Shown here: one piece after another, positions 49,706 to 61,529 of the stretch
Position numbering within the stretch: position 1 is the first letter of the stretch
Layout of the letters: every line of letters begins with the position of its first letter
NCBI GenBank assembly: GCA_963575745.1
Contig: CAUYUJ010015013.1
Location: 1-64,000 of the forward strand
DNA from: Prorocentrum cordatum
Lineage: Eukaryota > Sar > Dinophyceae > Prorocentrales > Prorocentraceae
Direction: 5' to 3'
DNA length: 64,000 bases
The notes under the pieces: generated by a model
What the model saw: only the letters and a program-made list of their open reading frames with translations
The model's database searches: none
Told to the model about the DNA's origin: nothing
Made by a program: the position numbers and the translations under genes

Positions 49706-49849
49706 ACGATGAGGACGCTCTTCTTCACGAGCAGCTCCTCCCCGTGACGCCCCGAGGAGTGCCGGCGGGGCGGGCCAGGCGTTCGGCCCGAGGCGTCCGC
49801 ACCCCTATAGGATCCTGAGGCCTGAAGTGTCCGAGAGCTGGGCGGGTGG

Positions 49850-50960
49850 AGGGCGGGTGGTTTTCCGAAGGTGGCTCTCGCCAGACGCTCGCGCACACCT
49901 CGTCCTGGTGTGCGCGAGCGTCTGGCTCGCGCCAGACGCTCGCGCACACATCTTCACGGATGGAGGGTGCCTCCTCTTCAAGAGGTTGCTCTCGCCCCTG
50001 CGCCGCGCACACTCGTCCTAAAGACTCGCGAGAGAGAGAGGCTTCACGGATGGAGGGCGGCCCCTGTCAAAAGATGTGGCTCTCGCCATGGCGCCGCACA
50101 CATTCGTCTCAAAAACTTGCCTGCACTCCAAGGATGGACGGCACGTGGCTTTGCAAATAGGGTTCTCGCCTTAACGCCGTGCGGACTCGTCTAAAACATG
50201 TGCCTGGATTTCACGGACCTCCTCCTCCTCCTCCTCCTCCCTCCTCCCTCCTCCTCCTCCTCCTCCTCCTCCTCCTCCTCCTCCTCCTCCTCCTCCTCCT
50301 CCTGGGGGGCGACTTCTTTCCAACATGCGTTCTCCGCCTTCACGCCGCGCGCGCTCGACGCTAACACTTGCACGAGCCTCGCGGCAGGATGGGCGGGTGG
50401 TCTGCAACATGTGGCCACCGCACGGCCGCCGCGCACACTCGCCGCAAGAACTGTCAAGAGCTTCCAGGATGGAGGGCGGCTTCTTTTCAACATGTGGTTC
50501 TCGCCCATGCGCCGCGCGCAATCGTCTCAACAAGTTGCCTGCGTTCCGTGGGTGGAGGGCGGCTCTTTTTTTCAGACGGTGGCTCTTGCTCTGTGGCCGC
50601 GCGCGCTCGTGGCAGACAGGTGCAGCAACTTCGCGGAGGGAGGACGGCGCCTTGCCCAAAGTATGCTGTTCGCCCTGGGACCGCGCCTGCTCGTCATAAC
50701 AATGCCACAGCTTCGCAGGTGGAGACCTATGCTTTTTTCAGCCTCTGGTTCTTGCCTTACCGCGGCGCGTATTCGAGTGAGCATGTTGTCTGTGCTTCGC
50801 GCATGGAGGGCTCAAGGCGTTCAACATGTGGCTCCCGTCGGGGCGCCGCGCACCATGATTTTAGACGTCTGCAGAGCTTCACGGAAGGAGGACAGCTCTG
50901 TCTTCAATATGTGGCTGTCGCATTGGCGCCGCGCGAATTCGTCCAACACACCTACAGCCG
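49850..50960 (+). repeat. ~84-bp minisatellite
   Basis: About twelve diverged units with GGATGGAGGGCGGC, then a TTTTCAACATGTGGCTCTCG-type block, GCGCCGCGCGCACTCGTC and a TTGCC/TTCACGGA end. Spacing of the GGATGGAGGG core is 81-86 bp. A (CTC)n run of about 90 bp is embedded at 50,218-50,305. Frames stay open over several units, but no frame is consistently conserved. Confidence 0.85.
49880..49926 (+). repeat. Perfect 20-bp hairpin, 7-nt loop
   Basis: GCCAGACGCTCGCGCACACC (49,880-49,899), loop TCGTCCT, exact complement 49,907-49,926. A third copy of CCAGACGCTCGCGCACAC follows at 49,932. It lies at the start of the 84-bp array. Confidence 0.95.
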
Positions 50961-51039
50961 TTCAACGGCCTCTTATGGTTGACGTCGCGGGAATGGTGTC
51001 TCGTGCGGGGCTGCGGGCTTGCAAACTGCGCATCTGTCG

Positions 51040-51400
51040 GAGATATCGTGGGCTCCTGGCAGGTCCAGCGGAGTGGGGTCCGACGCACATCACAACTAGA
51101 CCTGGCCCTCCACGCGCGGCTGCGAACTGCGCAAATGGCGCCGCTTTCGTAGGGTCCTGGGAGGTCCAACGGGATGGCGTCATACGCGAATCATAACTGG
51201 ACTTCGCCGTCCCGGCCGAGCTACGAGCTGCGCGCAATTGTCACCGCTCCTGTGGTTTTCTGGGAAGTCCAGCGGAGTGGCGTCCCACAAAGATCAGGGC
51301 TCGACCTCGCCCCCACTGCGGAGCTGCCGCCAATGTCGTGGGCTCCTGGGAAGTCCAGCGGAAGGTCGTCTGACGCAAATCAGAACCCGATGCCTCGCAC
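51040..51400 (-). repeat. ~95-bp array, locus 2 (inverse of 29,010-29,395)
   Basis: CTCCTGGGAAGTCCAGCGGA and its variants recur at about 51,056, 51,151, 51,250 and 51,345. The reverse complement (CCGCTGGACTTCCCAGGAGC) matches the unit at 29,010-29,395. Confidence 0.8.
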
Positions 51401-51944
51401 ACCTGCCGAGTGCGCGACTGGTGACTCTTCGTCGCCTCTGCACTCTTGCAAGCAGCAAGCGTGCGAGCTCGCAGAGTCGGGCAACGCGCTGCCGCGCAAA
51501 TGGCAAACGTTTTGGGCTCGTTGGGGCCAGCAGCGCCGAGCCGTACTCGCAGCGTTTGGGCGGAGTCTTGGCTGTCGCGGACGGGCGCCTTGAGCCACGC
51601 GCGGTTGGCGTCGGGGTGGCGGAGGTCCTCAGAACACAGCCGCACCAGGTCGCTTCCAGCCTGCGCGTTGTCTTCGTACCATGGCCGGCCCTACGGCCCC
51701 CAAGCGAAGGGATGGCCGAGCCGCCGTCCGCGCCTCGGAGCCCGCATATCCCGAGCTGTGCGTCCAGTCCTCCCCCCCTGGGTGATGTTTAGCACCCATC
51801 GCTCGTTTAGAGTAGGGATCCTGGGTTTCCCAGCTTCCAGTCTACGTTTGGGGCCTGCCGATCTCAAGAACTGAATGGGGCCTGCAGCCACGCTCCATGG
51901 GGGGCGCGCAAGCCGCACATCGAGGCCCAGCCCCGACACAAGGA
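51401..51944. other. Possible minus-strand exon, otherwise empty
   Basis: Minus strand 51,680-51,420 reads YEDNAQAGSDLVRLCSEDLR, HPDANRAWLKAPVRDSQDSA and TLRVRLGAAGPNEPKTF with G/C-rich third positions. There is no ATG and no decided splice site, so it may be an exon fragment. Confidence 0.3.
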
Positions 51945-52909
51945 GGAGGAGGAGGAGGAGGAAGAGGAGGAGGAGGAGGAGGAGGAGGAGGAGGAGGAGG
52001 AGGAGGAGGAGGAGGAGGAGTGAGGAGTGAGGAGGAGTGAGGAGCAGTGAGGAGGAGCGAGGGGGTGAGGAATAAGGAGGAGCACGGAGGAGCGGAGGAG
52101 AGGGGAGCGAGTAGGAGGAAGGAGGGGGAGGAGGAGGACAAGGAGATGAGGAGTGAGGAAGGATTTTCGTTTGCCTGGCGGTGATGCGGCCCGCCGGCTG
52201 GGTGGCGGGCGGCTTGGCAGAGCGGGCCGAGGAGCGAGGAGGGGAGGGGAGGTACGGGGGGAAGGAAGGGATGAAGGGGGGGAAGGGGAGGAGCACGGAG
52301 GGGGGCGCAGGGAGGGATGGAGGAGGCCGCGCGAACCGAGGCGCGGGGCCCTCCTGGCCCGCCAGAGGGAGAGGGAGCAGGCCTGCGGCCCACTCGGCCA
52401 CGGAGGACAGCACCTCGCGCCTGGCCGGCCGCCCCCTGTGCCCTGGGAGCCAGATGGAGGCAGGAGAGAGCAGGGGAAAGAGGGAGGAGGAGGATGATGA
52501 TGAGGAGCAGGAGGAGGAGGAGGACGAGGAGGAGAAGTAAGAGGGGGACGAGGAGGAGGAGGAGTAGGGGGAGGAGGAGGAGGAGGAGGAGGAGGAGGGG
52601 GAGGAACGAGGGGTGGGGGAGGATGAGGGGGAGGAGGAGGAGGTGGAAGAGGAGGAGGAAGAGGCGGAGAGGAGGAGGGTGAGGAGGAGGAAGAGGAGGA
52701 GGGAGGACGGAGGAGAAGGAGGAGGGGAGGGGGAGGGAGAGGAGGAGGAGGAGAGGGAGGAGGAGGAGGATGAGGAGGAGGAGGAGGAGGGAAAAAAAGG
52801 AGGAGGAGAACAAGGGATGAGTAGGAGGAGTAGGAGGAGGAAGGTTTCGTTGTGGAGCGACCTAAAGCAAGGAATAGCAGTAGTAGTAGTAGTAGTAGTA
52901 GCAGTAGTG

Positions 52910-52985
<76 letters not shown>

Positions 52986-53041
52986 GTAGCTTTAGTTGTA
53001 GTGGTAGTAGTAGTAGTCAGCAGTAGTAGTAGTAGTAGTGG
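51945..53041 (+). repeat. GAG tracts followed by (TAG)n
   Basis: Purine runs at 51,945-52,145 and 52,470-52,860 enclose a GC-rich segment (52,180-52,460) without a clear exon. From 52,870 to 53,041 the sequence is (TAG/GTA)n, which runs directly into the assembly gap. Confidence 0.85.
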
Positions 53042-53141
53042 NNNNNNNNNNNNNNNNNNNNNNNNNNNNNNNNNNNNNNNNNNNNNNNNNNNNNNNNNNN
53101 NNNNNNNNNNNNNNNNNNNNNNNNNNNNNNNNNNNNNNNNN
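53042..53141. other. Assembly gap, 100 N
   Basis: Exactly 100 N, a conventional length for a gap of unknown size, placed at the end of a (TAG)n microsatellite. Real length and content are unknown. Confidence 1.
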
Positions 53142-53154
53142 TCCTGGCCAGGAC

Positions 53155-53480
53155 GCGCCCCTGGACAGGTCCGGGGGCCGATTGCGAAGGAGGGCCGAGA
53201 CAGATCTGGCGCTGCGAAGGCCAGCGTTACCCAGGTCTGGGCCTCGGGGGAGCTCGCTGCGGGGGGCGCCCCTGGACAGGTCCGGGGACCGATTGCGAAG
53301 GAGGGCCGAGACACATCTGGCGCTGCGACGGCCAGCGTTACCCAGGTCTGGGCCTCGGGAAAGCCTGCTGCGGGGGCCGATCGCGAAGGAGGACCCAGAC
53401 ACATCTGGCGCTGCGAAAGGTCAATGCGGCCAGCGTTACCCAGGTCTGGGCCTCGGGGGGGGGCGTTCCTCGTCGCCACA
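53155..53480 (+). repeat. ~111-bp tandem repeat, three copies
   Basis: GCGCCCCTGGACAGGTCCGG, CCGATTGCGAAGGAGGGCCG, ACATCTGGCGCTGCGA and CCAGCGTTACCCAGGTCTGG recur, copy 1 at 53,155 and copy 2 at 53,266. Copy 3 lacks the first block. The array may continue into the gap. Confidence 0.9.
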
Positions 53481-53539
53481 GCTGGACGCAGCTGGGAAAA
53501 CTGGTGCGCTCGGACTCGGGAAGGGGTCAGGGGACTCAT

Positions 53540-54125
53540 TTTGAGCGGGTTTTGGCTGATAGGGCGTTCGCGATCGCGAGGACGTCACGAAAGCCGTTCG
53601 CGATCGCGAGGAGTGCCTCGGGGCGTCCGGGAAGGGGACTCTTGGGGGCTTTCTGAGGCGTCCCGCGGGCCTTTTGGGAGGCTCTTGGGGGCCTCTTGGG
53701 GGTCTCTCAGGGGCCTCTTGCGGCCTCGTGGGCCCTTAAGGGGGTCTCTGGGAGCCTCCGGAGGGCCTCTGTGGGCCTTCTTGGATACCTCTGGGGCCCC
53801 TCCAGAAGCTCTCATGGGCCGTATTGGAACCCTCTTGGGCCGTCTGGGGCCCCCTTTTGGCGGTCTTGGAGGCCTCCTGGGACCCTCCTGGGTCGTCTTG
53901 GGAATCTTGTTCCCTCTCGGGGCCTCTTGGGGGCCTCTTGGGGAACCTCTTCGGTGCCTCTGTGGGCCCCTTGGGAGCGTCGTAACCCGTCTTGGGCCTA
54001 TCTTGAGAGCCTCTCGGGGCGTCCTGGAGGCCTCGATGGCAGTCTGGCAGCCATGTGGGGCGCTCTCGGAGCACTCTTGGGCGGCTTCGGAGCCCCAGGG
54101 ACCGCCCGGGGGGGGCGCCCCGGGA
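53540..54125 (+). repeat. Degenerate GGCCTCTTGGGG repeats
   Basis: GGCCTCTTGGGGG / GGAGCCTCTCGGGG-like words every 20-30 bp, preceded by two copies of GTTCGCGATCGCGAGGA (about 53,564 and 53,597). One frame gives Gly/Leu/Ser/Trp/Pro-rich sequence such as LLGASWGSLRG. I treat it as repeat-derived. Confidence 0.7.
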
Positions 54126-54189
54126 GGGAGCAACGCCCTATATACAAGGGGGGCTCCGGCCCGGGGCCCGGGGCCCGGGATCTCCCATA

Positions 54190-54480
54190 TATGTATATAC
54201 ACATGCATACACACAAGTATATATATTCGTGTATCTGAATACACGTACACACATATCTATATAGAACCATTACATCCACACATACATACATCCATACATA
54301 CATTCATACATACATGCATGCATGAATACATTCATACATACATGCATGCAAGAATACATACATACATACATACATACATACATACATGCATACATACATA
54401 CAGACATACATGCATACGTGCACACATGTATACACATATGCATGTATGTGTATGCATGTGTGTACGTACACAGGTGTATA
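54190..54480 (+). repeat. (ATAC)n / (ACAC)n microsatellite
   Basis: CATACATACATACATGCATG-type tetranucleotide repeats flanked by TATATACACATG. Open frames encode His/Thr/Tyr/Ile only. Confidence 0.95.
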
Positions 54481-55779
54481 CGTATTGCACTGCCAGCGAC
54501 CTTGTGCACGCCAGCAGTCGCAGAGCGCACCCCATGTATTTCGCAGCATCGCATCGCATGCCATACGCTGTCGAAAAGCATGTCGCACTCCATTCAATCA
54601 CAGCTTAGCACTGGGTTTGCATTGCAATTGCATTGCTTTCGCGTTACTGTTGCATTGTGGTTGAGCGGGTGCTGATCCCACTGCACTCGTTGGACACGTA
54701 TGCATGTTGCATTGATTGGGCATTTGTGTTGCAATCCAAGTGCCTGGTAATGCGTTGCACTTCGTTGACTTGCTGTTCTATGGATTTTGGCCTGCGTTGC
54801 TTCTAGATTCCATTCACGCTCGCATTTGCACTGCAATGCTTGTGCACTTGCAGCTACACGCGTTTTGTATTGCTGGTGTTTCAGTTCAGTGCTTCGCATT
54901 GCGCGGCCTGGCATTACATTGTCCTGCAGCGAATTGCATGCTACATCGTTTCCTTTATCCATTACGTTACGCTAGTTTGTCTTGAACTTGACTCCGTACA
55001 GGTACGAAGTACACCTGTCGTGCCGCGCAGCTATTTTGTGGTTCTCGACTCAGATCGAATCAAGAAGGCAGTATGCCAACCTCTCCCTGCTATAGGGTCG
55101 AACATGTGTAAGGCGGGGCCGAGACGCCAGAGGCGACGGTTCAAACCATACCCAACGGGGAGGACGGATGCAGAAGACCTCCAAGCTGGAGGTCAGCCAC
55201 CAAGTTGAATATGGAAGGAGCTCGACCTGCATGTCCACACCAGCAGGCAAGGAACTGGCCACACCGCGATTTGGACGTCGAACCACCCCCATCCGGAAGC
55301 CACGCGTTCTCCGTGACAGAGCCTCCGCAGGCAGCAAAATCGACCTCCAGTCCTGTAGTCATTCGAGAACGCTCTCGCCAGGACTTCGATGCAGTCCGCC
55401 CGCGGCGACGAGGAGGCCTTCCGAGGGCCCAACGGGAGGCCCTGCCCCGTGCCCGCGGGGGGCGGGGAGGGCTGAGGGGATGTCGAGTGAGGGGGGAGGG
55501 AGGGGGGAATCTGCCAAGCGCCTGCAATGTAGACCCGCAAGTACGAAGCATAATCAGACACGGTGATGGCGTTGGAGAATGAAACCTTCGATCAGGAACC
55601 CAGCGTCTGGAAGCCTGTAGGAGCCCAATCGAGGCCTGGCCATGGGTAATTATCACCGCCGCCCTCGTCACAGAAAGGATCCTCCAGGGTTTGCCGCCTC
55701 CCAGGCGCATTCCTGAAGCAACGCCCCAACTACTCGAAAACTAAAAGAAATTAGCCTGGCGAAGGACCCAACCATATGC
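54481..55779. other. No gene; TTGCA-rich then unique
   Basis: 54,600-54,960 is rich in GCATTGCA/TTGCATTG words without strict period. From 55,000 to 55,740 the sequence is unique and no exon was recognised. Confidence 0.5.
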
Positions 55780-58700
55780 AGTTGTGAGTACCGTCGTTGT
55801 GCGTATCGCAATCGGTGGAAATCCCCATGGGCCACGAAAGGCTGTCCTGGGTGGGGGAGACGCATGTGAGTGAAGCCATTGGGGCCTTCAGTGGAGTTCC
55901 CTATAGTGGCCACGAAACGCTTTCCTGGGTGGGTGGAGGCGCATGCGAACTGCGCCACTGGGGCTTTCGGCTGAGCTCCCTGTGTGGCCACGGAACGCTG
56001 TCTTGGACGGGGGAAACACATGAGAGTGCAGCTGGGGCGCTCGGTGGAGCTCCATATGGGGCCACGAAGCGCTGTCCTGGGTGGGGGAGACGCATGCGAA
56101 CTGCGCCACTGGGGCTTCGGTGGGGCTCCTTATGGGGCTACGAAAGGTTGGCCTAGGTGGGGGAGACGCATGCGAACTGCGCCACTGGGGCCTTCGGTGG
56201 AGCTCCCTATGGGGCCACACAGCCCTGTCCTGGGTGAGGGGGACGCATGCGAGAGCAGCCACTGGCGCCTTCGGTGGAGCTCCGTGTGGGGCCACGAAAC
56301 GCTGTCCTGGGTGGGGGAAACGCATGCGAGAACAGCCACTGGGGCCTTCGGTGGAGCTCCCGATGGGACCACGAAACGCTGTCCCAGGCTTGGGAGACGC
56401 ATGCGAGAGCAGCCACTTGGGCTTTCGACCACGAAACAGTGTCCTAGGCGGGGGAAACGCATGCGAGAGCAGCCACACGGGCCTTCGGTTGGGCTTCCTA
56501 TGGGGCCGCGAAGCGCTGCCCTGGGTGAGGGAAGCGCATGCGAGAGCAGCCACTGGCGCCTTCGGTGGAGCTCCCTATGAGCTCCCTGTGGGGCCACGAA
56601 GCGCTGTCCTGGGCGGGGGAGACGCATGCGAGAGCAGCCACTGGCGCCTTCGGTGGAGCTCCATATGGGGCCACGAAACGCTGTCCTGGGCGGGGGAGGC
56701 GCATGCGAGAGCAGCCACTAGCGCCTTCGGTGGAGCCCCCTATGAGGCCACGAACGGCTGTCCTGGGCGGGGGAGACGCATGCGAGAGCAGCCGCTGGCG
56801 CCTTCGGTGGACCCTATGGGGCCACGAAGCGCTGTCCTGGGTGGGGGAGACGCATGCGAAAGCAGCCACTGGCGCCGTCGGTGGGGCTCCCTATGGGGCC
56901 ACGAAACCCTGTCCAGGGCGGGGGGGACGCATGCGAGAGCAGCCGCTGGCGCCTTCGGTGGAGCTCCCTATGGGGCCACGAAGCGCTGTCCTGGATGGGG
57001 GGGGGCGCATGCGAGAGCAGCCGTTGGCGCCGTCGGTGGAGCTCCCTATGGGGCCACGAAGCGCTGCCCTGGGCGGGGGGGGCGCATGCGAGAGCAGCCA
57101 TTTGGGCCTACGGTGGCGCCCCCTTATGGGGCCACGAAGCGCGTGAGGGGTGTGCCGATGGAGGGAGGAGGGGGATGAGGAGGAGGAAGATGAGGAGGAA
57201 CGCGGGGCACCGTCCTTTCAAAACGAGGACCCAACACCACAGGATGGTTGGGAAAAACACAATTAGCCTGGCGAAGGACCCAACCATATGCAGTTGTGAA
57301 TACCGTCGTTGTGAATATCGCAATCGGTGGAGATCCCTATGGGCCACGAAAGGCTGTCCCGGGCGGGGGAGACGCATGCGAGTGCAGCCGCTGGGGCCTT
57401 CGGTGGAGCCCTATAGTGGCCACGAGCGTTTTCCTGAGTGGGTGGAGGCGCATGCGAACTGTGCCACTGGGGCTTTCGGTTGAGCTCCGCGTGGGGCCAC
57501 GAAGCGCTGTCTTGGATGGGGGAGACGCGTGCGAGTGCAGCTGGGGCGTTCGGTGGAGCTCCTTATGGGTCCACCAAGCGCTGTCCTGGTAGGGGGAGAC
57601 GCATGCGAACTGCGCCACTGGGGCCTTCGGTGGAGCTCCCTACGGGGCCACGAAACCTCGTGTTGGGTGAGAGAGACGCATGCGAGAGCAGCCACTGGCG
57701 CCGTCGGTGGAGCTCCGTGTGGGGCCACGAAGCGCTGTCCTGGATGGGGGAGACGCATGCGAGAGCAGCCACTGGGGCCTTCGGTGGGGCTTCCTATGGG
57801 GCCACGAAACGCTGTCCTGGGCGGGGGAGACGCATGCGAGAGCAGCCACTTGGGCTTTCGACCGCGAAACGGTGTCCTAGGCGGGGCAGGCGCATGCGAG
57901 AGCAGCCACACGGGCCTTCGGTTGGGCTTCCTGTGGGGCCACGAAGCGCGGTCCTCGGTGAGGGAGACGCATGCGAGAGCAGCCACTGGCGCCTTCGGTG
58001 GAGCCCCATATGACCCTATGGGGCTACGAAGCGCTGTCCTGGGGGGGGACGCATGCGAAAGCAGCTGGGGCGTTTGGTGGAGCTCCCCATGGGGCCACGA
58101 AGCGCTGTCCTGGGCGGGGGAGACGCATGCGAGAGCAGCCACTGGCGCCTTCGTGGAGCTCCATTGGGGACACGACACGCACGCTTGTCCCGGGAGGGTG
58201 GGACGACGCCTATGCGGAGCAGCCGCTCGGCGCATTCGGGGGACCCTATGGGGCCACGAAGCGCTGTCCTGGGGGGGGGAGACGCATGCGAAAGCAGCCA
58301 CTGGCGCCGTCGGTGGGGCTCCCTATGGGGCCACGAAACCCTGTCCAGGGCGGGGGGGACGCATGCGAGAGCAGCCGCTGGCGCCTTCGGTGGAGCTCCC
58401 TATGGGGCCACGAAGCGCTGTCCTGGATGGGGGGGGGCGCATGCGAGAGCAGCCGTTGGCGCCGTCGGTGGAGCTCCCTATGGGGCCACGAAGCGCTGCC
58501 CTGGGCGGGGGGGGCGCATGCGAGAGCAGCCATTTGGGCCTACGGTGGCGCCCCCTTATGGGGCCACGAAGCGCGTGAGGGGTGTGCCGATGGAGGGAGG
58601 AGGGGGAGGGGAGAGGGGGAGGAGGAGGAGGAGGATGGGGAGGAACGCGGGGCACCGTGTCTTCAAAACGAGGACCCAACACCACAGGATGAATACCGTC

Positions 58701-61010
58701 GTTGTGAATATCGCAATCGGTGGAGATCCCTATGGGCCACGAAAGGCTGCCCTGGGTGGGGGAGACGCATGTGAGTGCAGCCGCTGGGGCCTTCGGTGGA
58801 GCTTTCTATAGTGGCCACGAAACGTTTTCCTGGGCGGGTGGAGGCGCATGCGAACTGCGCCACTGGGGCTTTCGGTTGAGCTCCCTGTGGGGCCACGAAA
58901 CGCTGTCCTGGATGGGGGAGACGCATGCGAGTGCAGCGGGGGCGTTCGGTGGAGCTCCATACGGGGCCACGACACGCTGTCCTGGGTGGGGGGAGACGCA
59001 TGCAAACTGCGCCACTGGGGCTTCGGTGGAGCTCCCTATGGGGCTACGAAAGGTTGGCCTGGGTGAGGGAGACGCATGCGGACTGCGCCACTGGGGCCTT
59101 CGGTGGAGCTCCCTATGGGGCCACGAATCCCTGTCCTGGGTGAGGGAGACGCATGCAAGAACAGCCACTGGCGCCTTCGGTGGAGCTCCGTGTGGGGCCA
59201 CGAAACGTTGTCCTGGGCGGGGGGGACGCATGCGAGAGCAGCCACTGGGGCCTTCGGTGGAGCTCCCTATGGGACAACGAAGCGCTGTCATAGGTTGGGG
59301 AGACGCATGCGAGAGCAGCCACGCGGGCCTTCGGTGGGGCTTCCTATGGGGCCACGAAGCGCTGTCGTGGGTGAGAGACACGCATGCGAGAGCAGCCACT
59401 GGCGCCTTCGGTGGAATTCCCTATGAGCTCCCTATGGGGCCACGAAGCGCTGTCCTGGGCGGGGGAGACGCATGTGAGTGCAGCCGCTGGCGCCTGCGGT
59501 GGAGCTCCCTATGGGGCCACGAAGCGCTGTCCTGGGCGGGGGAGACGCATGCGAGAGCAGCCACTGGCGCCGTCGGTGGAGCTCCCTATGAGGCTGAGGC
59601 CACGACGCGCTGTCCTGGGCGGGGGAGACGCATGCGAGAGCAGCCACTGGCGCCGTCGGTGGAGTTCCCTATGGGGCCACGAAGCGCTGTCCTGGGTGGG
59701 GGAGACGCATGAGAGAGCAGCCACACGGGCCTTCGGTGGGGCTTCCTATGGGGCCACGAAACGCTGTCCTGGGCGGGGGAGGCGCATGCGAGAGCAGCCA
59801 CTGGCGCCTTCGGTGGAGCCCCCTATGAGGCCCACTGAACGAACGGCTGTCCTGGGCGGGGGAGACGCATGCGAGAGCAGCCGCTGGCGCCTTCGGTGGA
59901 CCCTATGGGGCCACGAAGCGCTGTCCTGGGTGGGGGAGACGCATGCGAAAGCAGCCACTGGCGCCGTCGGTGGGGCTCCCTATGGGGCCACGAAACCCTG
60001 TCCAGGGCGGGGGGGACGCATGCGAGAGCAGCCGCTGGCGCCTTCGGTGGAGCTCCCTATGGGGCCACGAAGCGCTGTCCTGGATGGGGGGGGGCGCATG
60101 CGAGAGCAGCCGTTGGCGCCGTCGGTGGAGCTCCCTATGGGGCCACGAAGCGCTGCCCTGGGCGGGGGGGGCGCATGCGAGAGCAGCCATTTGGGCCTAC
60201 GGTGGCGCCCCCTTATGGGGCCACGAAGCGCGTGAGGGGTGTGCCGATGGAGGGAGGAGGGGGATGAGGAGGAGGAGGATGAGGAGGAACGCGGGGCACC
60301 GTCCTTTCAAAACGAGGACCCAACACCACAGGATGGTTGGGAAAAACACAATTAGCCTGGCGAAGGACCCAACCATATGCAGTTGTGAATACCGTCGTTG
60401 TGAATATCGCAATCGGTGGAGATCCCTATGGGCCACGAAAGGCTGTCCCGGGCGGGGGAGACGCATGCGAGTGCAGCCGCTGGGGCCTTCGGTGGAGCCC
60501 TATAGTGGCCACGAGCGTTTTCCTGAGTGGGTGGAGGCGCATGCGAACTGTGCCACTGGGGCTTTCGGTTGAGCTCCGCGTGGGGCCACGAAGCGCTGTC
60601 TTGGATGGGGGAGACGCGTGCGAGTGCAGCTGGGGCGTTCGGTGGAGCTCCTTATGGGTCCACCAAGCGCTGTCCTGAGTGGGTGGAGGCGCATGCGAAC
60701 TGCGCCACTGGGGCTTTCGGTGGAGCTCCCTATGAGGCCACGAAACGCTGTCCTGGATGGGGGAGACGCATGCGAGAGCAGCCACTGGCGCTGTCGGTGG
60801 AGCTCCCTATGGGGCCACGAAACGCTGTACTGGATGGGGGAGACGCATGCGAGAGCAGCCATTTGGGCATACGGTGGAGCCCCCTATGGGGCCACGAAGC
60901 GCGTGAGGGGTGTGCCGATGGAGGGAGGAGGGGGAGGGAGGAGGGGGAGGAGGAGGAGGAGGATGAGGAAGAACGCGGGGCACCGTCCTTTCAAAACGAG
61001 GACCCAACAC
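55780..61010 (+). repeat. 77-bp minisatellite in a higher-order array (5.2 kb)
   Basis: Dozens of 77-bp units (GGGGCCACGAAGCGCTGTCC, TGGGCGGGGGAGACGCATGC, GAGAGCAGCC, then CTTCGGTGGAGCTCCCTAT). Composite blocks start with CGTCGTTGTGAATATCGCAA at about 55,790, 57,304, 58,690 and 60,391. They end with GCGTGAGGGGTGTGCCGATG, a GGAGGA run and CAAAACGAGGACCCAACACC at 57,141, 58,571, 60,229 and 60,900. Segment 60,229-60,660 is almost identical to 57,141-57,590. As 77 is not a multiple of three, long open frames exist in several frames on both strands; they shift through all three readings of the unit and are not called as genes. Confidence 0.95.
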
Positions 61011-61026
61011 CACAGGATGGTTGGGA

Positions 61027-61180
61027 ATAAACTGTTGGCGCTCCGCGCTGATTCCTTGGATCCGCGCTGGCCCCCCCCCCCGCGGCGGCGCCTCTGGCGC
61101 CGCCCATGGCGCGATCCGCGCGCCAGGGAGCGGGGCCTGGCGCGGATCCAAGAAATACGCGCAGAGCGCCACAAATGTAT
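61027..61180 (+). mobile_element. MITE-like element F, copy 2
   Basis: AAACTGTTGGCGCTCCGCGC and GATTCCTTGGATCCGCGC at the left face GCGCGGATCCAAGAAATACG and CGCAGAGCGCCACAAATGTA at the right. The GC-rich centre has GGCGCCTCTGGCGCC. It sits directly at the end of the 77-bp array. Confidence 0.85.
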
Positions 61181-61477
61181 GTCTATAACGTTTCTTCTTC
61201 GAAAAACGCGATCCATCACAGTGGGAGTCTGCCCTGCCTCCGGCGTGTGATCCGAGCGGCAGAGCCGGTCGCGCTTCTTGGTGTCGCGCTTCAGCAGGCC
61301 AACCCCTGGGCCCTGGGGCAGCGCTCGGGGGGGGTCGCTACTCGGGGGGTCGCCACCCCATCCTGGGGAGGAGGGGGAGGAGCACGATATGATCGATGCT
61401 ATCGATACCAATAGCATCACCGTGATCACGTCGAGGCTTCATACAAGCAAAGCGCACAGGTGTGTGTGTGTGTGTGT

Positions 61478-61529
61478 GTGTGTGTGGGATGTCCTGGGAC
61501 GAATACGTCCCAGGACATCCCACACACAC
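61478..61529 (+). repeat. Perfect 24-bp hairpin, 4-nt loop
   Basis: The left arm (61,478-61,501) ends GGGATGTCCTGGGACG, the loop is AATA, and the right arm begins CGTCCCAGGACATCCC (61,506-61,529). The left arm continues outward into (GT)n. Confidence 0.95.

Noticed and set aside
56081-60267. Several 300-365-codon frames in the 77-bp array as repeat-protein genes
   Set aside because: The 77-bp period shifts the frame every unit, frames are open on both strands, and no start, leader or non-repetitive domain is associated.
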